Notes under the pieces: generated by a model
Told to the model about the DNA's origin: nothing
What the model saw: the letters and a program-made list of their open reading frames with translations, nothing else
The model's database searches: none
Translations under genes and position numbers: made by a program
Assembly (NCBI RefSeq): GCF_003258595.1
Contig: NZ_QHHQ01000007.1
Location: 248,001 to 312,000, forward strand
DNA from: Acuticoccus sediminis
GTDB lineage: Bacteria; Pseudomonadota; Alphaproteobacteria; Rhizobiales; Amorphaceae
Direction of reading: 5' to 3'
DNA length: 64,000 bases
Part shown: positions 24,601 through 31,625 of the stretch, piece after piece
Layout of the letters: each line of letters starts with the position of its first letter
Position numbering within the stretch: the stretch's first letter is position 1

Positions 24601-26166
24601 GTTGCCGACTCGGGCGACACCGACACGCGCACGATGAACCTGTGGAACGCGAACGGGACGCTCCTGGCGTCCGGCACGATCGTATCCGACCCGGGCGAGG
24701 CGGGCTGGCAGTCGGTGCTGTTCAGCGTCCCGGTCGCGATCAGCGGCGGCGCCACCTACGTCGCCTCCTACGGCACGACCGAGAACTACAGCTACAGCGG
24801 CAACTTCTTCGGCTCGGGATGGACGGGGGGCGACGGCGCTCTGGTCGCGCCGGCGAACGCGGGCGTCTTCGCGGCGGGCGGGCCGGGCCTGTTCCCGACG
24901 GCGACCTACCAGTCCGCGAACTACTGGGTGGATGCGTTCTTCTCGACCGGGGGCGCGCCGAACGAGCCGCCGATGTTCACCTCCGGCACGTCCTTCACCG
25001 TGGCCGAGTCGACGCTCACCGTGGGGACGCTGACGGCGGCCGACCCCAACGGCAACCCGCTCTCGTTCGCGATCGCCAGCGGGGCGGACGCGTCGGCCTT
25101 CAGCGTCAACGCCACCAGCGGCGTCCTCACCTTCGTCACGCCGCCCGACTACGAGGCGCCGACCGACGCCAACGGCGACAACCGGTACGAGGTGACCGTC
25201 AGCGTCTCCGACGGGCGCGCGCCCCCGGTGACGCAGACGCTCGACGTCATGGTGCTCGACCAGCCCGAGCCGTCGGGCGCGTCGTTGTTCGCCGCTGGCG
25301 AGCTGCCGGCGCAGACCGTCACCTCCGACAGCGCCGACTACGAGCTCGGCACGCGCTTCACCGCCAACACCGGCGGCGTCGTGACCACGCTGCGCTACTT
25401 CCGCGGGTCGGCGGACGCGGGCGACGTCGACACGCGCACGCTCCACCTCTGGGCCTCGGACGGCTCGCTGCTGGCGACAGGCACCTCCTCGGCGCAGCCG
25501 GGGGAGGCGGGGTGGCAGGACGTCGTGCTCACCGCGCCGGTCCGGCTCGACGCGGACGCTTCGTACGTCGTCTCCTACGGCACGACGCAGAACTACGCGT
25601 TCTCGTCGAACTTCTTCTCCGCAGCGCGCACCAACGCCGACGGATCGTTGACGACCCCGGCGGGTGCGGGCGTCTTCGCCGACGGCACGCCGGGGCTGTT
25701 CCCCTCCGCGAGCTACCAGAACTCGAACTACTGGGTCGACGTCCGGTTCGACGCGGACGAGACGCTGTTCGGCACCCTGTCCGCCGACACGCTCGCGGGC
25801 GGGGCCGGCAACGACATTCTCGCGGGCGGAGGCGGCAACGACCTTCTGACCGGCGGCGGCGGTTCGGACAGCTTCATGCTCGCCGACGACTCCGGCAACG
25901 ACGTCGTGACCGACCTCAGCCAGGTGGACGTCATCGACCTCAGCGGCCGTTCGGACGCGTCGACCCTGGCCACGGACCTCGCCGCGGCCGATGTCAACGG
26001 CAACGGGTTCCTCGAGGACGGCGAGGCAGCAGGGGAGGTCTCGGTCTCGGTCGCGTTCGGCCTCGGCGAGCACGCGATGCCGAATACCACGCTGACGATC
26101 GACACCGACAGCATCACGCTGAAAGGCGTCGGCGCGATCGACCTCGACCTCCTGACGACGAGCTAG
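21610..26166 (+). CDS. Large secreted protein: DMFase-beta-like, DUF4082 and cadherin modules, RTX tail
   Basis: This is a 1518-residue multi-domain protein. Residues 1 to ~560 resemble the N,N-dimethylformamidase beta-subunit domain, with GHDEYWS and VFWSGNECYWKTRYE, the motifs around its putative active site. An Ig-like segment (~565-670) follows. Next come three DUF4082 modules starting near 684, 956 and 1226 (LFD/LFA...YELGxRF...LRYYR...NYWVD), separated by cadherin-like repeats (PPVFTG/PPMFTS...DYEAPADANGDN). From ~1389 there are RTX nonapeptides (GGAGNDILAGGGGNDLLTGG), then an EF-hand-like DVNGNGFLEDGE. The RTX tail without an N-terminal signal indicates type I secretion; no secretion genes lie nearby. 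The ATG at 21610 follows GGACGGGA. The enzymatic substrate is unknown; it may act on surface glycan or peptide. Confidence 0.82.
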   Translation: MPDNRITLENAITEGRAPQSYWDANSSDAIEGFATDISVNAGDTVDFKINVNGNPADQNAYKVEIFRLGYYGGDGARQVAELTNDHGTVQDLPLYDESRGLVDAGNWLVTDSWDVPDDMVSGVFLARLQMLDANGDPIDGETNQIPFIVRNDGVAADIVLQTSDTTWQAYNGWCGKLSDVLGNGEDGGPNFYGDRADLVDHDPIDTATGLGAQDRAYAVSYNRPIATRDFVGAASGPQDYLFGADYAAVNWLEKNGYDVSYISGVDTDRLGADYLKNYEAYISVGHDEYWSGDQRANVAEARDAGVNLVFWSGNECYWKTRYEPSISSDATDYRTLVCYKETWAVADPNAGPDDYYNLDPTDIWTGTWQDVRFVGNEAAGAGDLAAIQSGLLAYCHCGQNALIGQLFIGDGTGEFGAALDVPSAYSGLRVWRDTSVAANGGAQDLSPGIIGYEWDYAPDDANRPAGLVKLSETSVDWSGLLVDDGNTTAPGTETHTLTIYRAESGALVFAAGTVFWSWALSNEHDGSPYGGDIENTALQQLSMNIFADMGIQPGVSDLILASQGLVRASASTDTVAATASFGQSTILAQQFDTITLTGTATDNDGNPLTDDGAVALVEVSLDGGDTWRPATGTSSWSYKFFAQSQGTFDVLVRAIDDSLNTPSAASLASATVTIEEPDFPSEVSLFDTLPAVTGSVFDDGTTLTLGTRFVTTVSGAITELHYYRAVEDTNDTDVRIGRLYSADGTLLGQATFTSTPGQSGWQTAVLPNPVTVTPGAEYVVAYTTDDNYMAADGFFNSSYSEPFGLLSAPSGGAGNGLFTTGSGFPTSSYHSTNYWVDVTLATSGGGETNAPPVFTGLSSFSIAENGIFVTTVTASDTNFDPLTFAVAGGDDAGLFTIDAATGALAFAVTPDYEAPADANGDNVYQLTVSVTDSRSTPVTRDLTVTVTDVAEQSGLTLFDASSVPAQTVTNDPGDYELGVRFSATADGEITGLRYYRGVADSGDTDTRTMNLWNANGTLLASGTIVSDPGEAGWQSVLFSVPVAISGGATYVASYGTTENYSYSGNFFGSGWTGGDGALVAPANAGVFAAGGPGLFPTATYQSANYWVDAFFSTGGAPNEPPMFTSGTSFTVAESTLTVGTLTAADPNGNPLSFAIASGADASAFSVNATSGVLTFVTPPDYEAPTDANGDNRYEVTVSVSDGRAPPVTQTLDVMVLDQPEPSGASLFAAGELPAQTVTSDSADYELGTRFTANTGGVVTTLRYFRGSADAGDVDTRTLHLWASDGSLLATGTSSAQPGEAGWQDVVLTAPVRLDADASYVVSYGTTQNYAFSSNFFSAARTNADGSLTTPAGAGVFADGTPGLFPSASYQNSNYWVDVRFDADETLFGTLSADTLAGGAGNDILAGGGGNDLLTGGGGSDSFMLADDSGNDVVTDLSQVDVIDLSGRSDASTLATDLAAADVNGNGFLEDGEAAGEVSVSVAFGLGEHAMPNTTLTIDTDSITLKGVGAIDLDLLTTS
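23662..25743 (+). repeat. Three intragenic DUF4082 modules, ~270-codon period
   Basis: Within the large secreted protein, homologous segments begin at about 23662, 24478 and 25288 (816 and 810 bases apart), each ending in a SxNYWVD motif. The two spacers are cadherin-like units with near-identical DYEAPxDANGDN stretches. They probably arose by internal duplication. Confidence 0.75.
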
Positions 26167-26230
26167 GCCGCAAGGTCCGGTTCGCCCTCGAGGCGACCGA
26201 ACGCGATCCGCGGCAGCTACGGAGTGGCGC

Positions 26231-26248
26231 CGCGGGAGCTATCCCGCG
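26231..26248 (-). terminator. 7-bp stop-in-loop hairpin ending the dehydrogenase operon
   Basis: CGCGGGA (26231-26237) pairs perfectly with TCCCGCG (26242-26248). The four-base loop GCTA contains the stop codon (26239-26241, TAG on the minus strand). It lies in the convergent gap after the large secreted protein. Confidence 0.6.
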
Positions 26249-27348
26249 AGCGCCTCGCAGACGGCGTCGGTGATCGCGACGGAGGTGGCCGTTCCGCCGA
26301 GGTCGCCGGGGAGCAGCCCGGGATCCCGGATCACCTTGCCGACCGCGCGGTCGATCCGGGCGCCGGCGTCGATCAGTGCGTTGTCGCGGTGGCGCTCGCC
26401 GAGCCACGTCAGCATCAGCCCGCCGGAGAGGATGGTGCCGATGGGGTTGGCGATGCCCCGTCCCGCGATGTCCGGCGCCGAGCCGTGTGCGGCCTGGAAG
26501 AAGCCGTTGTCGTCGCCCACCTCCGCCGTCGGCGACATGCCCATCCCGCCGACCGTCGCCGCGCCGAGGTCGGAGATGATGTCACCGAACATGTTCTCCG
26601 TGACGATGACGTCGTAGAAGTCCGGCCGCTTCACGAGATGGACCGTCATCGCGTCGATCAGCGCGAAGTCGAGCTCGACGTCCGGGTAGTCCTCGGCGAC
26701 CTCGCGGGCGACGCGGCGGAAGAAGGCGTAGCTGCGCAGGACGTTGGCCTTGTCGCAGCAGGTCACGCGCTTCCTGCCGTCGCGCGGGGCGCCATTGCGC
26801 GACCGCGCCAGCTCGAACGCCTTGCGCACGATCCGCTCGGTCCCCTTGCGGGTGATGATCGAGGTGTCGGACGCGATCTCGCCGCGCACCACGTTGCCGC
26901 CGCCGCGCGCCGCGTAGAACCCTTCGGTGTTCTCGCGCAGGATGACGTAGTCGATCTCGCCGGGCTCGAAGTGCCGCAGCGCGGACGTGACGCCCGGATG
27001 CAGCTTGATCGGCCGGATGTTGGCATAGAGGTCGAGCCGGAAGCGGAGCTGCAGGCCGAAGTCGAGGCCCGGCTCGGTCCCGTCCGGCGCGGTGACCTCC
27101 GGCAGGCCCGCCGCACCGTGGAAGATCGCGTCGGCGTCGCGGCATGCGTTGAAGGTCTCCTCCGGGAAGGAGACGCCGGTCTCCTGCCACAGCCTGGCGC
27201 CGGCCGGGTATTCGCGGAACGCCAGCTTGCCTTCGTCGGGCAGCGCCGCCTTGATCGCCCGCAGGCCCGCCTCGCACACCTCGGGGCCGATGCCGTCGCC
27301 ATGAACGACCGCGATCTCGTAGCGCGTCTTGGGCGTCATCTCGTTCAT
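26239..27348 (-). CDS. Tartrate/isopropylmalate-type beta-decarboxylating dehydrogenase
   Basis: This 369-residue NAD(P)-dependent enzyme belongs to the isocitrate/isopropylmalate dehydrogenase family, which oxidises a 2-hydroxy acid and decarboxylates the product. Family marks are HGDGIGPEV near 15, the substrate-loop arginines RLDLYANIRPIKLHPG, ILRENTEGFYAARGG, TCCDKANVLR, and the metal-binding aspartates in DAMTVHLVKRPDFYDVIVTENMFGDIISD. The nucleotide-binding end HGSAPDIAGRGIANP fits NAD. The RENTEGFYA segment resembles tartrate dehydrogenase/D-malate enzymes more than leucine-pathway LeuB. It is last in a three-gene operon with a short-chain dehydrogenase and a GntR regulator, which also favours a catabolic hydroxyacid substrate over biosynthesis. 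Confidence 0.85.
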   Translation of the reverse strand: MNEMTPKTRYEIAVVHGDGIGPEVCEAGLRAIKAALPDEGKLAFREYPAGARLWQETGVSFPEETFNACRDADAIFHGAAGLPEVTAPDGTEPGLDFGLQLRFRLDLYANIRPIKLHPGVTSALRHFEPGEIDYVILRENTEGFYAARGGGNVVRGEIASDTSIITRKGTERIVRKAFELARSRNGAPRDGRKRVTCCDKANVLRSYAFFRRVAREVAEDYPDVELDFALIDAMTVHLVKRPDFYDVIVTENMFGDIISDLGAATVGGMGMSPTAEVGDDNGFFQAAHGSAPDIAGRGIANPIGTILSGGLMLTWLGERHRDNALIDAGARIDRAVGKVIRDPGLLPGDLGGTATSVAITDAVCEALAG

Positions 27349-27394
27349 TCGTCTCTCCGCAGCGGGGTCTTTGGTGGCTCGTCCGAGGGGGCGG

Positions 27395-28150
27395 TTACTG
27401 GGCGAGGAAGCCGCCGTCGACAGGCAGGGTGTGGCCGGTCACCATCGCGGCGGCGGGGCTCGCGAGAAACAGGATCGCCGACGCCACTTCCTCGGGCTCC
27501 GCCAGCCGGCGCAGCGGCGTCATGTCGTAGATCCTCGCCATGATGTCCGGCTGATCGAGCAGCGCCCTGATGAAGGGCGTGCGCACGTAGGTCGGCGCGA
27601 CGGCGTTGACGCGGATCCCGGACGGCGCCCACTCGACCGCGAGGGCACGCGTCATGTTGACGAGGGCGCCCTTGGTCGTCTGGTACGAGACGTTGGGGTA
27701 AACGCCGCCGCCGGACAGGCCCATGATCGAGGCGGTCTGCACGATGCTGCCGGGAATGCCCGCCTCGATCATCGCCCGCGCGACGACGCGCGAGGTGAGG
27801 AAGCTGCCGGTGAGGTTGACGTCGACCACCTTGTTCCAGTTGCCGAGTGTCTGCGACACCGCCGCCTCCCGGATCGCGACGCCGGCGCAGTTGACGAGGA
27901 CGCCGGGGACCGCGCGCTCGCAGACCGCCGCGACGGCAGCCTCGACCGAGGACTCGCTGGCGACGTCGCACTGGAGCGCGTAGGCGCCGGCGAGGGGAGC
28001 CGCGACGGCCGCCGCCCGGTCGAGATCGAGGTCGAGGACGGCGACCGTCGCGCCGGCCGCGGTCAGCATCGCCGCCGTCGCGGCGCCGATACCGCTCGCG
28101 CCGCCGGTGACGATCGCTGTGGTCTGGTCGAGGCGGAAGGGGTGGTTCAT
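27395..28150 (-). CDS. Short-chain dehydrogenase/reductase
   Basis: This 251-residue classical SDR has the cofactor motif TGGASGIG (15-22), NCAG near 87 and catalytic YQTTK in the middle (Tyr-x3-Lys). A serine sits in the TASIMGLSGG strand and ASPAAAMVTGHTLPVDGGF at the end. The acidic residues DLDLD after the second strand favour NAD over NADP. It is probably cotranscribed with the downstream dehydrogenase (46-base gap) and the upstream GntR gene (26-base gap). It likely oxidises a polyol or hydroxy acid and feeds the beta-decarboxylating dehydrogenase. The precise substrate cannot be told from sequence alone. Confidence 0.88.
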   Translation of the reverse strand: MNHPFRLDQTTAIVTGGASGIGAATAAMLTAAGATVAVLDLDLDRAAAVAAPLAGAYALQCDVASESSVEAAVAAVCERAVPGVLVNCAGVAIREAAVSQTLGNWNKVVDVNLTGSFLTSRVVARAMIEAGIPGSIVQTASIMGLSGGGVYPNVSYQTTKGALVNMTRALAVEWAPSGIRVNAVAPTYVRTPFIRALLDQPDIMARIYDMTPLRRLAEPEEVASAILFLASPAAAMVTGHTLPVDGGFLAQ

Positions 28151-28176
28151 GGGATGGTCCTGCAGTTCCGTACGCG

Positions 28177-28839
28177 TCAGAGCGCGCTCAGGTTCATGGC
28201 GGCGACGGCGCCGACGAGCAGCTCCTCGCCCCGCCGGCGCTGGAGGCGGTGCGTGTCCACGGCGAACTCGTACCGTCCGGTCTGGAGCGCCTCCAGCAGC
28301 GCGGCATGGTTGTTGGTCGACCGGCGGGTGTAGTCGTCGCTCTGAAGCCGGACCGCGACCACGTGCGCCCTGCGCGCGAAGTCGCGAAGCTGGTGGCCGA
28401 CGGTGGTGAGCCGACGGTTGCCGGAGAGGCGCATCAGCTCCCGGTGGAAGTCCTCGTCGGCGTCGCACCAGGCCATCCGGTCGTTGTCCGCGGCGGCCGA
28501 GCGCATGCGCGCGACCGCATCGTGCAGCGGCGCGAGATAGTCCGCGTCCGGGGCCATGTCGGCGAGGAGCTGCACGGCGACCATCTCCAGGCCGGAGATG
28601 GTCTGGTACGCCTCGCGCATGTCCGTGATCGAGACGGGAAGCACGCGGATGCCGCGCCCGCGGGCGATCTCCACGAGCGACTCTGCCTGTAGCCGGAGGA
28701 GCGCCTCGCGGACGGGTGTGCGGCTCATCCCGAGCCGGCTCGCCACCTCGCCTTCGTCGACCGCCGTGTTCGGGGCGAACTGCCCCCGCACGATCTGCTC
28801 CTTGATGGCGGCGTAGGCGGTATCGGCCGCCTGTCCCAT
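28177..28839 (-). CDS. GntR-family regulator (FadR/FCD type)
   Basis: This 220-residue repressor-type regulator has an N-terminal winged helix (about 8-72; VASRLGMSRTPVREALLRLQAESLVEI, with the RTPVREAL recognition helix) and a helical FCD ligand-binding domain containing the Asp/His metal site (DEDFHRELMRLSGN, NNHAALLEAL). It heads the minus-strand operon with the SDR and the dehydrogenase and probably represses it until an organic-acid ligand appears. A 22-bp palindrome 36 bases upstream of its start is the likely operator, which would give autoregulation. GGGGGAG precedes the ATG. The stop codon lies between 4-bp CGCG arms, too weak to call a terminator. Confidence 0.9.
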   Translation of the reverse strand: MGQAADTAYAAIKEQIVRGQFAPNTAVDEGEVASRLGMSRTPVREALLRLQAESLVEIARGRGIRVLPVSITDMREAYQTISGLEMVAVQLLADMAPDADYLAPLHDAVARMRSAAADNDRMAWCDADEDFHRELMRLSGNRRLTTVGHQLRDFARRAHVVAVRLQSDDYTRRSTNNHAALLEALQTGRYEFAVDTHRLQRRRGEELLVGAVAAMNLSAL

Positions 28840-28874
28840 CCGCTCCCCCGTCGCCCGGTTGCGTACCTCTCGCT

Positions 28875-28896
28875 TAATATATCTCGAGATACATTA
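28875..28896. promoter_or_regulatory. 22-bp palindromic operator upstream of the GntR gene
   Basis: The 12-bp core TATCTCGAGATA is a perfect palindrome, extended on each side to TAAT-N...N-ATTA with a single mismatched pair. It is AT-rich against a GC-rich background. It lies in the promoter of the GntR-SDR-dehydrogenase operon and has the form of a FadR/FCD-type operator. Confidence 0.6.
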
Positions 28897-28930
28897 AAAG
28901 ATACACCGGCGGATTGTGCCCGTTTCCGCG

Positions 28931-29494
28931 CTATTCGCCGTCGACCGGCGCGCGCCGGAACGGCGCCATCTGCGAGAACACGCCGTCCCGCCGGATGAGA
29001 CCGTGGAACATCGCCGCCGCGATGTGCATCAGCACCAGCGCGAAGAGGGCGAAGGCGAGGTAGTAGTGCGCCGCCCACAGGAGCGTGTGCAGCTCGTCGC
29101 TCTGCGGCAGGATCCACGGCACGCGGACGTCGCCGAAAAGGACGATCGGGTAGGCGGCGGTCGAGAGCATCGCCCAGCCGATCAGCGGGATCGCGATCAT
29201 CAGCGCATAGAGGGCGAGGTGCGAGCCCTCGGCGGCGAGGGCCATCGGCCGGGGAAGGTCCGCGGGGAGCGCCGGGACACCGCTCGCCAACCGGACCCCG
29301 AGGCGCACCAGCGCCAGGACCAGGATCGCGACGCCGAGCGTCTTGTGCGTCGCGAGCAGCGGCACGTAGGCCGGCGCGACGGTGGAGACCATCCCGACGC
29401 CGATGAAGAGCATCGCGATGATGAGGACGGCCATCAGCCAGTGCAGGAGCCGCTGAAGGGCTGAAAAGCGCGTGCGGGAAGCGGCACCGGTCAT
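28931..29494 (-). CDS. Cytochrome b561
   Basis: This 187-residue integral membrane cytochrome has four hydrophobic helices and conserved haem-ligand histidines (RLLHWLMAVLI near 15, THKTLGV near 50, HYYLAFALFALVLMHIAAAMFH near 145-165). Proteins of this family pass electrons between quinol and a periplasmic partner. The ATG (29494) overlaps the stop of the upstream catalase-like gene (ATGA), so the two are translationally coupled. This pairing of a catalase-fold haem protein with a cytochrome b561 is known in other proteobacteria and suggests that the cytochrome donates electrons to the periplasmic haem protein, by inference. Confidence 0.88.
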   Translation of the reverse strand: MTGAASRTRFSALQRLLHWLMAVLIIAMLFIGVGMVSTVAPAYVPLLATHKTLGVAILVLALVRLGVRLASGVPALPADLPRPMALAAEGSHLALYALMIAIPLIGWAMLSTAAYPIVLFGDVRVPWILPQSDELHTLLWAAHYYLAFALFALVLMHIAAAMFHGLIRRDGVFSQMAPFRRAPVDGE

Positions 29495-30540
29495 GGCTGG
29501 GTCCTCGAGGGTTGGCGCGGATAGTCCTTCGCTTCGGCGGTGCGCAGGTCGTAGGAGCGCGCGTAGGTGGCCGACCGTGCGGCGGGGAAGGGGTCGTCCG
29601 ACACGGTGACGCCGTCGGGCAGGATCGTCGGGTCGAAGTTGATGTCGCGGCAGGGGCCGTCGGGCTCCGCCTCGATCCGGTTCACCTCCAGCGTGCCGAC
29701 CGTCATCGTCAGTCGGTCGTCGGGCCACGCGACGGTCGGGTCGTTCGTCCGGTCGCCGGGGTCGGCGACGGTGACCGTCATCGTCCACGTCTGCGGCGCC
29801 TTCCCGACGCGCTCGGTGATCTCCTCCTCGAGGTGGTTCGAGCCGAGCGCCGCCAGGGCCTCCGGGGTGATCGGGGTCACCGCCGCGTCGGGGTGAAACG
29901 ACCAGCGCACGGCACGGCGATTGTCCTCGTCGTCGACGAAGACGAACGAGTTGAGGCTGTTGAAGGCATCCTCGGCGTAGCTCGACGTCCACGGCGCGGA
30001 CTTGGCCCACGACGCGAAGGCCGCGAACTCCGGGTGCGCCGCGACGAAGGCCGGCATGGCGTTGGGATCGGCCGACTTGGCCGCGTTCTGGAGCGCGTAG
30101 AAGCCCGCCGGCGTCGAGACGGCGAAGATCGGCGGATCGATCATCGCCATGCGCCAGTACGCCCCGTCGGGGGTGGCGATCTGGAGGCCGATGCCACGGA
30201 CCCGCACGGTGGCGTCCGCCGCGCCCGGGTTCACCGTGGCGAGGTTGAAGCGGCCGAGCACGGGGTACTCGCCGCTCTTCAGCGCCATGGCGCGCGAGAT
30301 CTCCGAGCCGGTTCCGTTGGCCTTGAAGACGCCGGTGAAGCAGATGCCCTTGGCGTGGTTGCGCCGGTAGCCGGGGTGCGGGCCGGTCGGCGGGGTCAGC
30401 GCGGCGATGAGCTTCTCCGGCGACAGGCGGCCGGGCGTCAGCCACCCGGCTGTATATGCGAACGCCCCGGCCGAGACGGCGACGGTGGCGGCGATCAGGA
30501 CCAGCGATCCGATGGCGTTTTTCAACGGTGGTGGTGACAT
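29491..30540 (-). CDS. Catalase-family peroxidase, membrane-anchored/periplasmic
   Basis: This 349-residue protein has the SrpA-like small-catalase fold. The distal catalytic histidine is H62 in RRNHAKGICFTGVF, and a proximal haem-ligand tyrosine lies in TYARSYDLRT near 326. A hydrophobic N-terminal segment (about 9-31) acts as signal or anchor, placing the haem domain in the periplasm. It probably reduces peroxide with electrons from the coupled cytochrome b561 rather than dismutating it, since small members of this family are usually peroxidases. It lies downstream of cydAB with a 70-base gap, so it may belong to the respiratory operon. Confidence 0.85.
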   Translation of the reverse strand: MSPPPLKNAIGSLVLIAATVAVSAGAFAYTAGWLTPGRLSPEKLIAALTPPTGPHPGYRRNHAKGICFTGVFKANGTGSEISRAMALKSGEYPVLGRFNLATVNPGAADATVRVRGIGLQIATPDGAYWRMAMIDPPIFAVSTPAGFYALQNAAKSADPNAMPAFVAAHPEFAAFASWAKSAPWTSSYAEDAFNSLNSFVFVDDEDNRRAVRWSFHPDAAVTPITPEALAALGSNHLEEEITERVGKAPQTWTMTVTVADPGDRTNDPTVAWPDDRLTMTVGTLEVNRIEAEPDGPCRDINFDPTILPDGVTVSDDPFPAARSATYARSYDLRTAEAKDYPRQPSRTQP

Positions 30541-30587
30541 GAAACCCTCTCGATGACCTTCGGTGACGGTTCGGGCGGACGATCCGG

Positions 30588-30602
30588 TCGGGAGGCTCCC
30601 GA
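30588..30602 (-). terminator. Short hairpin after cydB
   Basis: TCGGGAG and CTCCCGA are separated by one base, giving a tight 5-6-bp stem. It lies just beyond the cydB stop and before the catalase-like gene on the minus strand. It may attenuate read-through from cydAB into the catalase-b561 pair. Confidence 0.35.
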
Positions 30603-30610
30603 AGGGCGGC

Positions 30611-31621
30611 CTATCCGAGCGTGAGCCGCGTCTTGCCGCGGAAGACCCAGTAGGCGTGGGCCTGGTACGCGAGAACGATGGGAACGATCAGGAGGAGGCC
30701 GACGCCGGCGAACGCCAGCGTCTGCGGGTCGGCCGCCCCCTGCCAGAGAGTTATGTGGCGCGGCACGACATAGGGCCAGAGGCTGACGACGAGCCCGACG
30801 AATCCGAGGAGGAAAAGGGCGAGCGCGAGGACGAAGGTGCCCGCATCGCCACCGGTCCAGATCCGCCGCCAGAGCGTGGCCATGACGGCGGCCGCGAGGA
30901 GCGGGACGGGGGACAGCCAGGCGATGCCGGGCCAGGCGAACCAGCGCGCGGCGACTTCAGGCACCGCGATCGCGCTCCAGGCGCTGACGACGACCATCAT
31001 CGCCCCGGTCAGGAGCAGCGCGGCGTGCGCCACCTCGCGGGCGAAGACCTGCGTCGGCCCGCCGGTCTTCCAGATCAGCCAGCCGGCGCCGAGCAGCGCG
31101 TAGCCGCCGAGGAGGCCGAGCCCGCAAGCCAGTCCCAGCCAGCCGAAGGCGTCGAACGGGCCGCCGGCGAACATCCCGTCCCTGACCGTAACGCCGCCGA
31201 CGAGGCCGCCGAGGATGAAGCCCTGGCAGAGCGTCGCTACCATGGAGCCCGCAGCGAAGGCGAGGTCCCAGACCCACCGCAGGCGGCGCGTCTGCAGGCG
31301 GAAGCCGAACGCGACGCCACGGAAGATCAGTGCGAGCAGCATCGTCATCACCGGCAGGTAGAAGGCCGGCAGGAGCACGTAGTAGCCTGCGGGGAATGTG
31401 GCGAGGAGCAACGTGCCGCCCATCACGAGCCAGGTCTCGTTGCCGTCCCACACCGGCTCGATGCTCGCCATCATGAGGTCGCGGTCGGCGTCGCGGGGCG
31501 CCAGCAGGAAGAGGATTCCGACGCCGAGGTCGAACCCGTCGGCGAGGACGTAGACGACGACGCAGAAGGCGACGAGCGCGGCGAACAGCGCCGGGAGATC
31601 GGCGGAGATCAGGGCATTCAT
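30611..31621 (-). CDS. cydB: Cytochrome bd-type quinol oxidase subunit II (CydB/CioB)
   Basis: This 336-residue integral membrane subunit carries the family's SIEPVWDGNETWLVMGGTLLLATFP motif (about 52-76) and nine predicted hydrophobic segments. With CydA it forms the oxidase that reduces oxygen to water with quinol electrons without pumping protons. Its length fits the CioB branch. It starts four bases after the cydA stop, so the two are cotranscribed. CTA at 30611 is the stop; weak 5-bp GCGGC/GCCGC arms flank it. It sits downstream of a molybdoenzyme gene, suggesting a dedicated electron outlet. Confidence 0.93.
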   Translation of the reverse strand: MNALISADLPALFAALVAFCVVVYVLADGFDLGVGILFLLAPRDADRDLMMASIEPVWDGNETWLVMGGTLLLATFPAGYYVLLPAFYLPVMTMLLALIFRGVAFGFRLQTRRLRWVWDLAFAAGSMVATLCQGFILGGLVGGVTVRDGMFAGGPFDAFGWLGLACGLGLLGGYALLGAGWLIWKTGGPTQVFAREVAHAALLLTGAMMVVVSAWSAIAVPEVAARWFAWPGIAWLSPVPLLAAAVMATLWRRIWTGGDAGTFVLALALFLLGFVGLVVSLWPYVVPRHITLWQGAADPQTLAFAGVGLLLIVPIVLAYQAHAYWVFRGKTRLTLG

Positions 31622-31625
31622 GGCA

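Noticed and set aside
23158-26073. Long minus-strand frame opposite the large secreted protein
   Set aside because: It is a typical high-GC antisense shadow; its Val/Arg/Gly pattern mirrors the repeats of the real gene.
22554-26273. 1239-codon plus frame within the secreted protein
   Set aside because: It is a +1 shadow rich in Arg; the RTX, DUF4082 and cadherin motifs are in the other frame.
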